Notes under the pieces: model-generated
Databases searched by the model: none
What the model was told of the DNA's origin: nothing
What the model saw: only the letters and a program-made list of their open reading frames with translations
Source of the DNA: Anaerolineaceae bacterium
GTDB taxonomy: Bacteria; Chloroflexota; Anaerolineae; Anaerolineales; Anaerolineaceae
Reading direction: 5' to 3'
Assembly (NCBI GenBank): GCA_003524305.1
Contig: DQHW01000035.1
Span: forward strand, 17,585 to 42,267
Length of the DNA stretch: 24,683 nucleotides
Part shown: positions 1 through 7,622 of the stretch, piece by piece
How the letters are laid out: every line of letters starts with the position of its first letter
Numbering within the stretch: the stretch's first letter is position 1
Made by a program: the position numbers and the translations under genes

Positions 1-10
1 TCATTTTTGA

Positions 11-487
11 TTAGACAACGATTTCTTCAGCAGCAGAGGGTAATTCATAACCCATCTGACGCAGGCTTTTCTTCATGTCAATCAAGGATTTTCGGCCAAA
101 ACCTTCGATGGCGAGCATTACAGCTTCACCTTCACCCATTTTGACAATCAATTTGCCAATCGTATCAAGACCAGCTTTTTCGAGTGATTCAGTGGCGCGG
201 GCGGGCAAACCTATTTCTTTGACTGAACGATCAGGAGAAACTTTTGAAGTTTCGCGTGCTTTTTTCACATCAACGTATTCCTGGCGAGCTTGAAGCTTCT
301 TGTAGAAGCGATCAACCTGACCTTCAATATCGATCATACGCTGTTGTTGTCCAGTGAAGAACGGATGGCACTTTGAGCAAACCTCGGTACGAATTTCTTT
401 TTTTGTTGAACCAGTAACCCAGGTGTTGCCGCATGAGCAAGTTACTTTGGCATCTGGGTAATAAGTCGGGTGAATCCCTTTTCTCAT
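11..487 (-). CDS. rpmE: Ribosomal protein L31 with C-terminal RNA polymerase alpha-CTD-like domain
   Basis: 158 aa, about twice the usual L31 length of 70-80 aa. Residues 1-50 are a standard zinc-type L31: it starts MRKGIHPTYY and has Cys17, Cys19, Cys37 and Cys40 followed by HPFFTG. A charged helical linker (about 50-85) leads to residues 88-150, which align by eye with the helix-hairpin-helix C-terminal domain of RNA polymerase alpha. Arg97 falls at the place of E. coli R265, and GRKSL (Lys133, Ser134) at the place of K298/S299. The N268 and K271 positions are Glu100 and Glu103. L31 sits on the large subunit and bridges to the small one. The role of the extra domain is unknown: it may bind rRNA, DNA or polymerase. 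It is the last gene of rplU-rpmA-rpmE, 68 bp after rpmA. The ATG start is preceded by an AAAGG-type ribosome site. The L31 assignment is firm; the alpha-CTD relationship comes from visual alignment. Confidence 0.93.
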   Translation of the reverse strand: MRKGIHPTYYPDAKVTCSCGNTWVTGSTKKEIRTEVCSKCHPFFTGQQQRMIDIEGQVDRFYKKLQARQEYVDVKKARETSKVSPDRSVKEIGLPARATESLEKAGLDTIGKLIVKMGEGEAVMLAIEGFGRKSLIDMKKSLRQMGYELPSAAEEIVV

Positions 488-513
488 TTCGCTGACCTTT
501 CTGATGTGGTTAT

Positions 514-549
514 TTTTTACAATTGTCTCGTAAGACGGATTTGTAAAAA
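514..549 (-). repeat. Imperfect inverted repeat between rpmA and rpmE
   Basis: Nine-base arms at 514-522 and 541-549 (TTTTTACAA / TTGTAAAAA) enclose an inner 4-bp stem at 525-528/533-536. In the transcript this could fold into an interrupted hairpin just after rpmA. It could act as a weak processing or attenuation element that separates rpmE from rpmA. The outer stem is A/U-rich and there is no clean terminator geometry, so it may be incidental. Confidence 0.3.
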
Positions 550-555
550 CCTGGG

Positions 556-819
556 TTATTCAGAGACAGCTGGTTTTACGTGAACCTGTTTCTGACCATT
601 GGGCAGGGTGTCATATTCCACCACGCCGTGAGCAACTGCGAACAACGTATCATCAGTGCCGACCATAACATTTAAGCCGGGTTTGATTTTAGTTCCACGC
701 TGCCTAACAAGAATGTTGCCTGACAACACTTTTTCTCCGGCGTATTTTTTCACGCCGAGCCGCTGTGCATTTGAATCACGGCCATTACGACTAGAGCCAC
801 CACCTTTTTTATGTGCCAT
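556..819 (-). CDS. rpmA: Ribosomal protein L27
   Basis: 87 aa, the normal bacterial length. The N-terminus MAHKKGGGSSRNGRDS is the classic L27 start that reaches toward the peptidyl-transferase centre. There is no cleavable N-terminal extension of the Firmicutes type. The body holds the conserved QRLGVKKYAGE and GNILVRQRGT segments. The gene begins 5 bp after the rplU stop, with GGAG 8 bases before the ATG, and is clearly cotranscribed with it. The usual neighbour downstream in many bacteria is obg; here it is rpmE. Confidence 0.98.
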   Translation of the reverse strand: MAHKKGGGSSRNGRDSNAQRLGVKKYAGEKVLSGNILVRQRGTKIKPGLNVMVGTDDTLFAVAHGVVEYDTLPNGQKQVHVKPAVSE

Positions 820-824
820 TCTAT

Positions 825-1145
825 CTACTCCACTGTAATCGATTCGATCAATAACCGGGTGTAATATTGGCGATGGCCGGTCTTTACTCGAATGCGTTTC
901 TTGGGTTGATATTTGAAGATGGTCAATTTGGGACCTTTTACATGATCAACCACAGTTGTGGTAATCTTGGCTCCCTGGATGGAAGGTGTACCAATGGTGT
1001 AGGTACCTTCATCCGCCAGGAAAAGAACATTATCCAAAATCACCTGGGTACCAAGTTCGGTATCAATCATCAAATCTACATCGATGGTTGTACCTTCGAC
1101 GGCCCGACACTGCTTGCCGCCACTTTCAACAATTGCGTATTTCAT
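825..1145 (-). CDS. rplU: Ribosomal protein L21
   Basis: 106 aa from the ATG at 1145, matching the family's usual 100-105 aa. It begins MKYAIVESGGKQ, the signature L21 N-terminus, and carries FKYQPKKRIRVKTGHRQ near the C-terminus, the usual rRNA-binding segment. A longer reading from a TTG at 1160 is possible, but its first codons contain the GGAG ribosome site 9 bases before this ATG, so the ATG is preferred. It is the first gene of rplU-rpmA-rpmE, with its own strong promoter and a short leader containing a hairpin. Confidence 0.98.
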   Translation of the reverse strand: MKYAIVESGGKQCRAVEGTTIDVDLMIDTELGTQVILDNVLFLADEGTYTIGTPSIQGAKITTTVVDHVKGPKLTIFKYQPKKRIRVKTGHRQYYTRLLIESITVE

Positions 1146-1223
1146 TATCAACTTCTCCAATCTTCACTTCGCCGTTTTCCTGCGTATAAAACGCCGGTTG
1201 CGGGGAAGTTGGGGATTAATATG

Positions 1224-1248
1224 CTTGTTCTCATCAATCGAGAACAAG
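1224..1248 (-). promoter_or_regulatory. Hairpin in the rplU mRNA leader
   Basis: A perfect 9-bp stem (CTTGTTCTC / GAGAACAAG, 1240-1248 with 1224-1232) has a 7-base loop. It lies at the very start of the predicted transcript, right after the -10 box and about 80 bases before the rplU ATG. No U-run follows, so it is not a simple terminator. A 5' stabilising hairpin or an autoregulatory ribosomal-protein leader are the plausible readings. The structure is seen in the sequence; its function is inferred. Confidence 0.5.
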
Positions 1249-1257
1249 GCAGACGCT

Positions 1258-1286
1258 ATTATAAAGGCAGCCATGATTACTGTCAA
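1258..1286 (-). promoter_or_regulatory. Consensus sigma-70-type promoter of rplU-rpmA-rpmE
   Basis: On the minus strand, TTGACA (1281-1286) and TATAAT (1258-1263) are separated by exactly 17 bases, a perfect match to the housekeeping promoter consensus. It lies between the coiled-coil gene and rplU. Transcription should start near 1250, giving a leader of roughly 105 bases. This fits the high expression expected of ribosomal protein genes. Confidence 0.88.
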
Positions 1287-1324
1287 TGACAAGGATGATC
1301 TGACTTGATTGATCTATCTGTTGT

Positions 1325-2506
1325 TTAGTGAATTCTCTTCGTCACGGTATTGGTATACGAATCCAACAGCTCCTGTGTCAGAGAAAGGAAACCTCTGATC
1401 TGCTTTTGGGTTTCTTCATTCACCAGGTGTAAAGTATCATTTAATTCTTGAGACAAATCTTCCAAAACAACTAAACGGTCAAGAATTTTTGTAAGCTGGC
1501 GCTCATCCTCGCGTTGCTCTTCTTCGCGGGTAAGCGTGTAATTGGTCCATCTCTTTTGATCGTCGGCTTTAAAAGCCACCCACTCTTGCCGAAAGCGTTC
1601 TTCTGATAAACGGTTCATTTCGGTGATTTCATTAATTCGTCGATTAAAACGATCATTGATCTCTTCAAATTCCTGTTGTGAGTTTTTTACTGATCTATGC
1701 GTTTCTTCCAACTGACTCAACTGAGAATTAAAATCACTACCTAAACCTTCGAGCTCTGAAAATCTTTTTTGCCATTCTTTCCAGGTATTTTCTTTTTCGA
1801 CCTGCAGCAAATTCTGTTTTTCGACGAAAGCGGCCTGGTTTTGTTTTCTTTCTTGTTCGCCATTATTAAGATCATTTATTTTTGTTTCCAGCTTACGAAT
1901 GGTCTCTTTGTGTAATTCAGTGATATTGCGGTCTTCTTCAATCCGTTTACGGATGGAACTTGTTTCTAATTGAAGTTCAGAAAGCCGCTTGTTTTCGATC
2001 GTTAAATCACTAATCAATGCTCTTTGCTGCCTCTGTAAATCTGCATCCGCATTACGAAATTCAGGCAGCCCCTTGGTAATTTCATCAACTTTTTGGCCTA
2101 ATCTCAGGGTGTCTTCAGTGCGAAGCTGAAGGTTTTTCTTAATCTCGGCTACAACCTTAACTTCTGCCTGGTATTCCATGATTTTTTTATTAAGTTGATC
2201 TACGTCATCTTTGCGTTGTTTCTCTTGTTTTTCGATGGTGGCAACTGTTTTTTTATCAATGTCAGTGATCTGCTTTAATATTTCTGTTCTATAAGCAGCA
2301 AAATCTGCATCCACTTTTTCAGCACGTGAAGAGTTCTTCTTGATGGATTTTATTTCCAATTCTAGAGGAATTATCTTTCCACTTTCTTTGGCTAATTCCT
2401 CTTTCAAAGAGATTACCAAATCAGAAAGCTCGGAAATCTGCTTTTTGTCTTTTTGTCTTTCATTATCAAGCCAATTTATTCTTTTTTCGAGTTCTTCGAG
2501 TTCCAT
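1325..2506 (-). CDS. Uncharacterised long coiled-coil protein
   Basis: 393 aa, almost entirely charged and heptad-like (rich in E, K, Q, R and L), with no signal peptide, membrane helix or recognisable enzyme domain. The first 40 residues read like a leucine-zipper coiled coil, and the pattern continues to about residue 370. The C-terminus (LLDSYTNTVTKRIH) breaks it. Such proteins are usually elongated structural or scaffolding factors, but I do not recognise the family. The ATG is supported by GAGG 8 bases upstream. It starts 39 bp after the stop of the last antiporter-like membrane gene and may share that transcript. The next gene downstream, rplU, has its own promoter. It is neither truncated nor obviously fused. 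Confidence 0.85.
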   Translation of the reverse strand: MELEELEKRINWLDNERQKDKKQISELSDLVISLKEELAKESGKIIPLELEIKSIKKNSSRAEKVDADFAAYRTEILKQITDIDKKTVATIEKQEKQRKDDVDQLNKKIMEYQAEVKVVAEIKKNLQLRTEDTLRLGQKVDEITKGLPEFRNADADLQRQQRALISDLTIENKRLSELQLETSSIRKRIEEDRNITELHKETIRKLETKINDLNNGEQERKQNQAAFVEKQNLLQVEKENTWKEWQKRFSELEGLGSDFNSQLSQLEETHRSVKNSQQEFEEINDRFNRRINEITEMNRLSEERFRQEWVAFKADDQKRWTNYTLTREEEQREDERQLTKILDRLVVLEDLSQELNDTLHLVNEETQKQIRGFLSLTQELLDSYTNTVTKRIH

Positions 2507-2545
2507 GGGTTGCGCCTCACATATAGAATCTAGACAGCTCTAATC

Positions 2546-3940
2546 TTACCGCAAGATGGGTAAATTCACGAACAGTGGCTCAAGTAGTCCGTTAAAGAAA
2601 TTCGGGAATATCCCAATAATTATGAGTACAAATATGCCGATTACAAGGAAAATAATCTCTGAGATGGATTCTCCCCGACGCCAGCCTTCTCCATCGGGTT
2701 TGGATATCTGCATCAAAAACCTTAATGCCGAATAAATAAAGGCAACTAAACCAAGCAAAACCCAAACCGCTATGCCGGGATTCAAAACTGCCAATTGTTC
2801 TAGCAGTGCAAGTCGAACTGGAAAACTTCCCAATAATGGAAACCCCACAACACTCAATAAACTGATTATTAGTCCAGAAGAGGCAAATGGGTATTTCCTG
2901 ATCATACCTGAAAGGTGATCCAAATCAGGGAATATATCATTGTTTACAAATATTGATAATGACAATGCCATCAGTGCAAGTGCAGCCATCCGAGGAAGAA
3001 ATGAAACAAACAATGTCATCACACTAATTTGTGATTGCAGCCCAACTGCCAGGATCGCAAGTCCGCTTTCCAACAATACAGCATAGCCCAACAATCTTCT
3101 TCCGTCTTTTTCTATTGCAGCCCAGATTCCGGTTGATCCCACCATAATCGTCCCTACAAGGATCAAAACTGGTTGCAGATATTGCGACTCACGCAACCAC
3201 ACCAAACCTGAAATAAAATCCAGCATAATCAACATGGTGACGATAGGAAACAATCCGAGAATAAAGCCGCTGATAAAGGGGTGGATATCCATGGTTAACT
3301 GCGGAACCCAACTTTGAAATGGGAAAATTGCCAACCATAATGCAAAACCGATCCCAAGAAATAATACAGCCTGAAGTAAACGCGCCGTGTCAGATGGACT
3401 GGCTTGAATGCCGCCGAGAAGCCACCCGCCAAAAAGGATTAATGGCATAGCCAGGGATTGAAATACGATGAACCGCAATACACCTTTTCCTGGTGGTTTA
3501 CCTGGAATCAGTAATAAAGGAATCGAAACCAGTATTGCGATTTCAACCAATATAGCCGAATATAGAAAGGGTTCAACTGCCAATGCTGCCGTGAGGATTG
3601 AAATAATTGCAAACCCAAAGGGGATGAAGCGGGAAGAAATCCGGGTGATATTCACCCCACCAAACCATATTGCAGCAAAAAAGTATACGAAGGCTAAAAA
3701 ATACTTATCCTGGTTTCCGAGTGAAAATGATCTGCCTAAAACGGCAAGTGAGGTTTTAATTTCAATCGATAAAGGTCCAATTTTCCATAACGCACCGAAA
3801 ATTTGAAAAAAGGCAAAAAGCATCAGTAATACTGAGGCTGAAATGCCAATGGCATTAACCAATTTAGTGCGTTTTTGCAAGAAATACAGCACCAGAGATA
3901 ATAAGAAGGGAAAAGCAATATAGATGACTGGCGTGCTCAT
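2546..3940 (-). CDS. Antiporter-like membrane protein, NuoN/NuoM/MrpD superfamily (proton-conducting transporter subunit)
   Basis: 464 aa, hydrophobic throughout with roughly a dozen membrane helices, near the length of NuoN/NuoM. The segment FPFQSWVPQ (206-214) matches the family signature VPFHLWLPD at the end of TM7, and VVGFPLLGSFP matches the region before TM12. Glu133 in FLYSAILVEIAIL fits the conserved TM5 glutamate. The conserved TM7 lysine five residues before that proline is Trp202 here, and the histidine of PFH is Gln209, so classical proton translocation by this subunit is doubtful. The start overlaps the upstream stop as ATGA, showing translational coupling. It is the third gene of a membrane module. 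Complex I, Mrp antiporter and hydrogenase-4 subunits are the relatives; I cannot assign it to one. Confidence 0.8.
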   Translation of the reverse strand: MSTPVIYIAFPFLLSLVLYFLQKRTKLVNAIGISASVLLMLFAFFQIFGALWKIGPLSIEIKTSLAVLGRSFSLGNQDKYFLAFVYFFAAIWFGGVNITRISSRFIPFGFAIISILTAALAVEPFLYSAILVEIAILVSIPLLLIPGKPPGKGVLRFIVFQSLAMPLILFGGWLLGGIQASPSDTARLLQAVLFLGIGFALWLAIFPFQSWVPQLTMDIHPFISGFILGLFPIVTMLIMLDFISGLVWLRESQYLQPVLILVGTIMVGSTGIWAAIEKDGRRLLGYAVLLESGLAILAVGLQSQISVMTLFVSFLPRMAALALMALSLSIFVNNDIFPDLDHLSGMIRKYPFASSGLIISLLSVVGFPLLGSFPVRLALLEQLAVLNPGIAVWVLLGLVAFIYSALRFLMQISKPDGEGWRRGESISEIIFLVIGIFVLIIIGIFPNFFNGLLEPLFVNLPILR

Positions 3941-4518
3941 TCATCACCTGGTTCAAATTCGTTAATGATCATAAAGCTGCCCATTAATGCAATGAGCATT
4001 GTAACGACGGCAAGCAACCCATTAACAAGTAATGATGTTTCATTCGCAGAAAAAATAAGTTCAAATCCAAAGAAGAGCACCAAAATGGCAAGAAAAATTT
4101 TGTAAGGTTCATGTGTGATGCCGAGTTGGAAAATTCCAAATCCAAGCAGAAGCAAAGCTGAAAGCACAATTTCAAGAGCAATCGAAAGATAAATGGATAT
4201 TCGGTAGACCATAAAAACAACGAGAATGAAGATCAAACATAGTGCGATCAACCTGAAAACGAGTTCTGATTTGACCTTTTTTTCAGGGATTGCATAGTAT
4301 CGATTAATCGAAATACCCATGACTACTAACGACATTAAACCTGTGAGCAGCTTTACCAATGAAAAAGTAAAAGACCAAGATTGAGCAATTATAGCGAAAG
4401 CACAAATGTAGATCAATGCATAAGCAATCAGAATCCTACGCCAATCATTGGTAATAAAAATATAGATACATGCTGCGGTAAGTATGAGTATTGGGAGGAT
4501 ATTTATCCAGTGATCCAT
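3937..4518 (-). CDS. Small multi-spanning membrane protein between two antiporter-like subunits
   Basis: 193 aa from the ATG at 4518. Its stretches of hydrophobic residues suggest five to six membrane helices from the N-terminus (HWINILPILILTAACIYIF) to near the acidic tail NEFEPGDE. A longer reading from 4671 would lie inside the upstream gene and is rejected. The ATG overlaps the upstream TAA as TAATG, and its own TGA overlaps the next ATG, so all three are tightly coupled. Its size and position recall HyfE-like or NuoJ/NuoK-like small subunits of hydrogenase-4, Mrp or complex-I membrane arms, but I see no diagnostic motif. The family is unrecognised and the role in an ion-translocating complex is inferred from neighbours. 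Confidence 0.72.
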   Translation of the reverse strand: MDHWINILPILILTAACIYIFITNDWRRILIAYALIYICAFAIIAQSWSFTFSLVKLLTGLMSLVVMGISINRYYAIPEKKVKSELVFRLIALCLIFILVVFMVYRISIYLSIALEIVLSALLLLGFGIFQLGITHEPYKIFLAILVLFFGFELIFSANETSLLVNGLLAVVTMLIALMGSFMIINEFEPGDE

Positions 4519-6122
4519 TATGGCAGAATATCTCCAATCAAAATCGAGGATATTAATGCCAGGAATACAAATGCCCACAACAAACCGCCATCCCCTTCGA
4601 GTAGATTCACAAAAAACCTCAATGGTCTTGAGAAAAATTCTAATATTTGTCGCAATAGACTGAAAAACCAATCAAATCGAAAGAAGGTGTTTAGTATGTT
4701 TCCAGCCAACGTGAATGGAACCAATAAACGCTGCACTGGCTGTTTTTGTATCAACCAATCCCAAGTTTTTCTCCTTAGCATTAAACCCAAAATAGTGATG
4801 ACCACAATACAAATGATTGGCGGTATCCAATTAATCTCAGATTTAATAGTTGCAAATCGCCAGATCAATGTAATCCATGAACTAATGGCTAGTATTATCA
4901 GGCCGGACGTATAAAAAAGCTGCATCCAACTCTCTTTAGGGCTGCCTTGATCACGCACTCGTAATACATGTTTTAGTAGACCAAGAAAAAGCAGGCTGAC
5001 GGTTATGATGATAACAGCCAAACTGAACCAGGTTTGAGGGATTCCAACGTTCCTCCAGATCGGAGCGGTCGGTGTAAAAGGCAGCCCAATCAATCCCAAG
5101 GTTAAAAACAAAGCGGCACCAAAGTTAACTTTGGATGAATAGGAGTATAAAAAGATAAACCCGCCTGCCGTAACCATGATGATGCTCAACCCAATTGCTC
5201 CTTCGACTTGACCCAGCAGAAATCGGATGAGGATCAATCCAGAAAAAGACAACATCCAAAAACGACGTCCAGATAATTCATTTTTTGAGCTGATCCATTT
5301 GATGGCACCGTAAAGCCCTACGATCAATGCCACCGCAAACAAAAATTTGGTTAATGTTTCGTATTGCTGCTGTGGCTGGATCTGGGATAAGAATGCCACA
5401 ACCGAGATGGGTGCCACAAATCTTAGTATCGTCCCAAGACTGCGTCTGATCGGAAGACCGCTTGTCAGCGGAATATGCAGCGGGAAAACGCCCAACCTTA
5501 ATGTCGCTCCCAACAAAATCAACAAGTAGACCCCCCGGGAATATTGTGTACTATCCACAATCGCTGTATGGAAGTTAGAGAATATGAGTGCCGCCATAAC
5601 CAAAACGGTTCCGATGACCCTGGTGATGAATTCAAGCATTATCGCGGAATGTACTTTTGGTTGGTCGGTAACTTTAATCAATATCCCGAATTCGACAATA
5701 TCAATAATCGTCCAGGTAATGATCACCGCTAAAAATGTTTGTGAATAAATGGATAGCAACCCGACGGCTGTCAGAATCATTGATCCTGTCCATGTAACCA
5801 TATTGTTGCTTTGTCCAAATCTGACAGTATCAGTAAATATCACTCCGACTAAAAGTGACACAAGTAAAAAGCCAAAGATCCAGGTTCTTTCTGATAGTTT
5901 AAAAACCAGGGTATCCGAACCGATACCTTGGGGGCTCCAGTCTGCAATACTGACGCCTTCAGGCAAAGCCAGTCTGAAAATAATCATTGAAATCCAAACG
6001 ATTAACACTGATGCAGCGGCAATTAACCAGGTGGAACCCAGGGATAATTTATATCTCCCCGCCAACAGGTTAATTCCACCTGCGAATAAGAGCAATAAAA
6101 TAATTGGAATTAAAATTAACAT
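4518..6122 (-). CDS. Antiporter-like membrane protein, NuoL/NuoM-related
   Basis: 534 aa with about 14 hydrophobic segments. LRLGVFPLHIPL (208-219) corresponds to the TM7 end signature of NuoL/M/N proteins. Arg209 stands where the pumping lysine is usual, a conservative swap, and the PLH histidine is kept. Acidic Asp141 and Glu144 lie in the TM5 region after ITWTII. The C-terminus (residues 470-534) contains a probable lateral amphipathic helix (FRFDWFFSLLRQILEFFSRPLRF) and a last membrane helix. This resembles, in reduced form, the NuoL tail that runs along the membrane arm. It starts 7 bp after the dihydropyrimidinase stop with only a weak ribosome site, so coupling to that gene is likely. 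No NADH-, quinone- or hydrogenase-type soluble subunits are visible nearby. Confidence 0.8.
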   Translation of the reverse strand: MLILIPIILLLLFAGGINLLAGRYKLSLGSTWLIAAASVLIVWISMIIFRLALPEGVSIADWSPQGIGSDTLVFKLSERTWIFGFLLVSLLVGVIFTDTVRFGQSNNMVTWTGSMILTAVGLLSIYSQTFLAVIITWTIIDIVEFGILIKVTDQPKVHSAIMLEFITRVIGTVLVMAALIFSNFHTAIVDSTQYSRGVYLLILLGATLRLGVFPLHIPLTSGLPIRRSLGTILRFVAPISVVAFLSQIQPQQQYETLTKFLFAVALIVGLYGAIKWISSKNELSGRRFWMLSFSGLILIRFLLGQVEGAIGLSIIMVTAGGFIFLYSYSSKVNFGAALFLTLGLIGLPFTPTAPIWRNVGIPQTWFSLAVIIITVSLLFLGLLKHVLRVRDQGSPKESWMQLFYTSGLIILAISSWITLIWRFATIKSEINWIPPIICIVVITILGLMLRRKTWDWLIQKQPVQRLLVPFTLAGNILNTFFRFDWFFSLLRQILEFFSRPLRFFVNLLEGDGGLLWAFVFLALISSILIGDILP

Positions 6123-6129
6123 ACTTTCA

Positions 6130-7557
6130 TTAACCTAAACAATCTGAGGTGAAAGTTTTGCGAGATATGAACTTGCCACGGCCTGGTTTGCCCAGCCATC
6201 TGCCCTGTTCAACAATCAATTCTCCACGAGAATAAACGGATACCGGATATCCATTTAGCTTCCACCCCTCATAAAGGTTGTAATCTGTCCGCTGTTGTGA
6301 ATAGGCAATGCCATATTGGAGTTTTTTATTCGGGTCCCACAAGACCAGGTCTGCATCAGAACCGGTTTGTAATGTGCCCTTTTGGGGATACATCCCAAAT
6401 AGTTTTGCAGGATTGGTACAAGTCAGTTTAACAAATTGGTTGACAGTAAACCTGCCCGAAACAACCATTTCCGTCCACAAGATGGGCATACGGTCACCCA
6501 CCCCCGGTAAGCCATTGGGAATCTTAGTAAAGTCGCCTTTGCCAAGTTCCTTGCCAGGGATAGCAATGGAGTTGCCCTCGTATGTGATCGGTGTTGATCC
6601 ATCATAGAAAAACGGACAGTGATCCGTGGCAATGGTTTGAACGATTCCCGTTTCAAGCCCCTGCCATAATCGAAGCTGGTCTTGTTTGGTGCGCATGGGC
6701 GGCGAACAAATCCATTTTGCGCCATCAGCTTTGGCGAGATCATCTTCTGTGAAGAACAAATACTGCGGACAGGTTTCTCCAAAGACCTTAAGCCCATGGG
6801 TTTGTGCATACTCCAAAAGATCAACTTCTCCCCCTGCGTTCATGTGCACGATGTAGAGCGGCGCATCGGCCATAGCGGAGATCGCTGATGCTCTCATAAC
6901 ACTTTCAACAGCCCCCCATGAAGGTCTTGTTTTCGCATGCCAGTCTGGAGAAAGATGCTGAGCTTCGACGGCTTCTTTAACCATGATCTCGATTACATCT
7001 CCGTTTTCGGCGTGCAGCATGGTGAGAATACCATTATCTCTGGCAATGCGCATGACCTTGAATATCTCTCCATCTTGAAGGCGCAGGCGATTGTTGTAAG
7101 CTGTAAAAACCTTGAGACTGGTGATTCCTTCTTTCACAAGCAGTGGAATATCTTTTTCAACAGTCTCAGTTAAATGAGTAATATTGGCATGGAAGGAATA
7201 ATCCACGGCCGCTTTGCTTGCAGCTTTTTCTTTTAACTCTTTTACATTTTTTAAGAGGTCATCACTATCTTGCGAAATGAAATCAATGACAGTCGTTGTG
7301 CCCCCAAATGCTGCAGCTTTAGTGCCGGTGTAATGATCATCGGATGAAACCGTGCCAAACATGGGTAAATCGAGATGTACATGAACATCCACACCTCCTG
7401 GAAGCACAAAAAGTCCGCTGGCGTCAATTACTTCCATATTTTCGCCGTGGTTAATTTTCTCAGCTATTTTGATGATCTTTTCATCTTCAATTAATAGATC
7501 ACCAACCTGACTTTTATCTTCGGTAACCAGTGTTCCATTTTTGATCAAAGTGAGCAT
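6130..7557 (-). CDS. hydA: Dihydropyrimidinase / D-hydantoinase-type cyclic amidohydrolase
   Basis: 475 aa, the usual family length. It hydrolyses cyclic amide rings (dihydropyrimidines, hydantoins) in the cytoplasm. Metal-binding residues are visible: His59 and His61 in GGVDVHVHLD, Lys149 in GITSLKVFTAY (the carboxylated lysine bridging two metals), and the later LHAENGD, IVHMN and ATDHCPFF motifs. The ATG at 7557 is preceded by GGGAG at ideal distance; a TTG at 7569 lies upstream of that site and is less likely. In E. coli the homologue HyuA lies in the yge-yqe-ssnA purine/urate cluster. Here it is a separate transcription unit, downstream of the purine operons on the same strand. The family is firm; the physiological substrate is open. 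Confidence 0.93.
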   Translation of the reverse strand: MLTLIKNGTLVTEDKSQVGDLLIEDEKIIKIAEKINHGENMEVIDASGLFVLPGGVDVHVHLDLPMFGTVSSDDHYTGTKAAAFGGTTTVIDFISQDSDDLLKNVKELKEKAASKAAVDYSFHANITHLTETVEKDIPLLVKEGITSLKVFTAYNNRLRLQDGEIFKVMRIARDNGILTMLHAENGDVIEIMVKEAVEAQHLSPDWHAKTRPSWGAVESVMRASAISAMADAPLYIVHMNAGGEVDLLEYAQTHGLKVFGETCPQYLFFTEDDLAKADGAKWICSPPMRTKQDQLRLWQGLETGIVQTIATDHCPFFYDGSTPITYEGNSIAIPGKELGKGDFTKIPNGLPGVGDRMPILWTEMVVSGRFTVNQFVKLTCTNPAKLFGMYPQKGTLQTGSDADLVLWDPNKKLQYGIAYSQQRTDYNLYEGWKLNGYPVSVYSRGELIVEQGRWLGKPGRGKFISRKTFTSDCLG

Positions 7558-7622
7558 TGATACTCCCAATGGCGGCTTAACTTCAACGAACGTGAACCTA
7601 TTCTACCAGCAATGAAAACGAA

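Noticed and set aside
867..1289. Plus-strand open frame of 140 codons over rplU and its promoter
   Set aside because: It is antisense to an unmistakable ribosomal protein gene and a consensus promoter, with no family resemblance and no ribosome site.
4519..4671. N-terminal extension of the small membrane protein to 4671
   Set aside because: It would lie wholly within the upstream membrane gene, and an ATG coupled as TAATG at 4518 gives a better start.
4381..4914. Plus-strand open frame of 177 codons across the membrane genes
   Set aside because: It lies opposite two coupled membrane genes; its composition (Asn/Ile rich) is what antisense of hydrophobic coding sequence gives.
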